Below, piece after piece: positions 4,793-5,693 of a stretch of 5,693 bases of DNA. This stretch comes from Candidatus Dormiibacterota bacterium. GTDB lineage: Bacteria > Chloroflexota > Dormibacteria > Aeolococcales > Aeolococcaceae. The translations under genes were made by a program, and so were the position numbers. Position 1 is the first letter of the stretch. Each line of letters starts with the position of its first letter. The notes under the pieces are model-generated. The model was given only the letters and a program-made list of their open reading frames with translations. It did no database searches and was not told the DNA's origin. Location: contig JAFALX010000343.1 in the NCBI GenBank assembly GCA_019234035.1, forward strand, positions 1-5,693, written 5' to 3'.

Positions 4793-5693
4793 GAGTCGAC
4801 TCGAACGATGGTCGCCTCGCCCTGCGCCATGCCGCTGCAGATGCCGGCTGCGCCGTAGCCGCCACCGCGCCGGCGCAGCTCGTACAGCAGCGTCATGAGG
4901 ATGCGTGCGCCGCTGGCGCCGATCGGATGTCCGATGGCAACTGCGCCGCCCTTCACGTTGACGATGTCGGGATCGACCTCGAGCATGCGGGTGCTGCTGA
5001 TCGCCACCGCGGCGAACGCCTCGTTGATCTCGACGAGCGACAGCCGCGACGTGTCGACCTCGCCGCGCGTCTTGCCCATCGCGGCCTCGATGGCGAGCGC
5101 GGGAACCGTCGCCAGGTACGGATGCTCCGCCGCCGACTCGCCGTACGTGAGCCAGGCGCCGAGCGGTTGCAGGCCCATCGTCGCGGCACGCGCCGCGCTC
5201 ATCAGCAGGACTGCGGAGGCACCGTCGTTCATGCCCGGCGCGTTGCCGGCGGTGACCGTGCTGTCTGCGCCGAAGGCGCCGCGCAGCGACGCCAGCTTCT
5301 CGAGCGAGGTGTCGGGCCTCGGCTGCTCGTCGGCCGCCACGGCGCTGCCGTTGACCGGCATGGCGACGATCTCGTCGGCAAACCGTCCGGCCTCGAGCGC
5401 GTCCTGATACAGCATCTGCGAGCGGTACGCCCACGCATCCTGCTCGGCGCGCGAGACGCTCAGCTCCGCAGCGACGTCACTGCCGTGCACGCCCATGAGC
5501 ACACCGTCCACGGGGCAGCAGAGTCCGTCGCGCAGCATGCTGTCGACGGCGGTGCGATCACCGAAGCGCGCACCGAAGCGCTGGTCCTCGAGCAGGTACG
5601 GCGCACGCAACATGGACTCCATGCCGCCCGCGACGACGACATCGGCCTCGCCCGCCTTGATCAGCAGGGCGCCGAGGTTGACCGCCTTCAGCG
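4789..5693 (-). CDS. Thiolase (acetyl-CoA C-acyltransferase), N-terminus beyond window
   Basis: Cleaves 3-ketoacyl-CoA with CoA to acetyl-CoA and a shortened acyl-CoA (beta-oxidation), or runs in reverse to condense acetyl-CoA. The visible 300 residues start LKAVNLGALLIKAGEADVVV and then AGGMESM, so the Met at 5622 is internal and the gene continues upstream of the window. About 85-90 residues are missing by family comparison, including the nucleophilic Cys, whose CxSG motif should lie just outside. Further landmarks, in fragment numbering: VTAGNAPGMNDGAS (146-159), NEAFA (223-227), GGAVAIGHPIGASG with catalytic His255 (248-261), and ICSGMAQGEA with the second active-site Cys285 (284-293). 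The tail reads CSGMAQG rather than the common CIGGGxG, a variant form. It appears to be the first visible gene of an operon with the cupin (4-bp overlap) and acyl-CoA dehydrogenase. Whether it is degradative or biosynthetic is not shown by sequence; the dehydrogenase next to it favours degradation. Confidence 0.93.
   Translation of the reverse strand, partial: LKAVNLGALLIKAGEADVVVAGGMESMLRAPYLLEDQRFGARFGDRTAVDSMLRDGLCCPVDGVLMGVHGSDVAAELSVSRAEQDAWAYRSQMLYQDALEAGRFADEIVAMPVNGSAVAADEQPRPDTSLEKLASLRGAFGADSTVTAGNAPGMNDGASAVLLMSAARAATMGLQPLGAWLTYGESAAEHPYLATVPALAIEAAMGKTRGEVDTSRLSLVEINEAFAAVAISSTRMLEVDPDIVNVKGGAVAIGHPIGASGARILMTLLYELRRRGGGYGAAGICSGMAQGEATIVRVDS

Noticed and set aside
4793..5434. 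Upstream extension of the cupin frame (about 214 residues, Arg-rich)
   Set aside because: It lies out of phase inside the thiolase coding region, has shadow-like composition, and the cupin domain starts cleanly at the ATG at 4792.
5460..5642. Met at 5622 as the thiolase start
   Set aside because: The residues before it (ADVVVAGG leading into MESM) are conserved thiolase core, so the gene is cut by the window edge rather than starting there.

Overview
This is a high-GC bacterial segment (G+C clearly above 60 % by eye, with strong G/C preference at third codon positions). It holds six protein-coding genes and no recognisable mobile element, CRISPR array, tRNA or rRNA. The mix fits a high-GC Gram-positive-like lineage: a LytR-CpsA-Psr (LCP) cell-wall ligase with a LytR_C-like tail, a phosphofructokinase of the pyrophosphate type, paralogue-type beta-oxidation enzymes, and TAnnnT boxes placed so close to start codons that leaderless mRNAs are plausible. 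Actinomycetota is the best guess. Chloroflexota or Dormibacterota-like relatives cannot be excluded without a database search.

Layout. Left block, minus strand: an LCP protein (539-1987) is followed after a 29-bp gap by a phosphofructokinase (1-509) that runs off the left edge. Its residues Asp104 and Lys124 point to PPi rather than ATP as phosphoryl donor. Centre: a 155-bp divergent intergenic region (1988-2142) with a perfect 6-bp inverted repeat separates LCP from a plus-strand quinone-oxidoreductase-type MDR enzyme (2143-3105). Right block, minus strand: a thiolase (4789-5693, N-terminus beyond the right edge), a small cupin protein (4430-4792) whose ATG overlaps the thiolase stop as ATGA, and an acyl-CoA dehydrogenase (3194-4342), which may also have its own promoter. 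The oxidoreductase and the acyl-CoA dehydrogenase converge across an 88-bp gap with no convincing terminator.

Function. The right block looks like a fatty-acid or acyl-CoA catabolic operon: the acyl-CoA dehydrogenase makes the 2-enoyl-CoA and the thiolase cleaves the 3-ketoacyl-CoA. The hydratase and 3-hydroxyacyl-CoA dehydrogenase steps are not in view. The cupin's role is unknown. The left block pairs a cell-envelope enzyme with a glycolytic enzyme, with no obvious biochemical link. I see no clearly novel multi-gene system. The most interesting points are the PPi-PFK donor signature, the two closely spaced cysteine pairs in the LCP ectodomain, the possible leaderless starts and the translationally coupled cupin.
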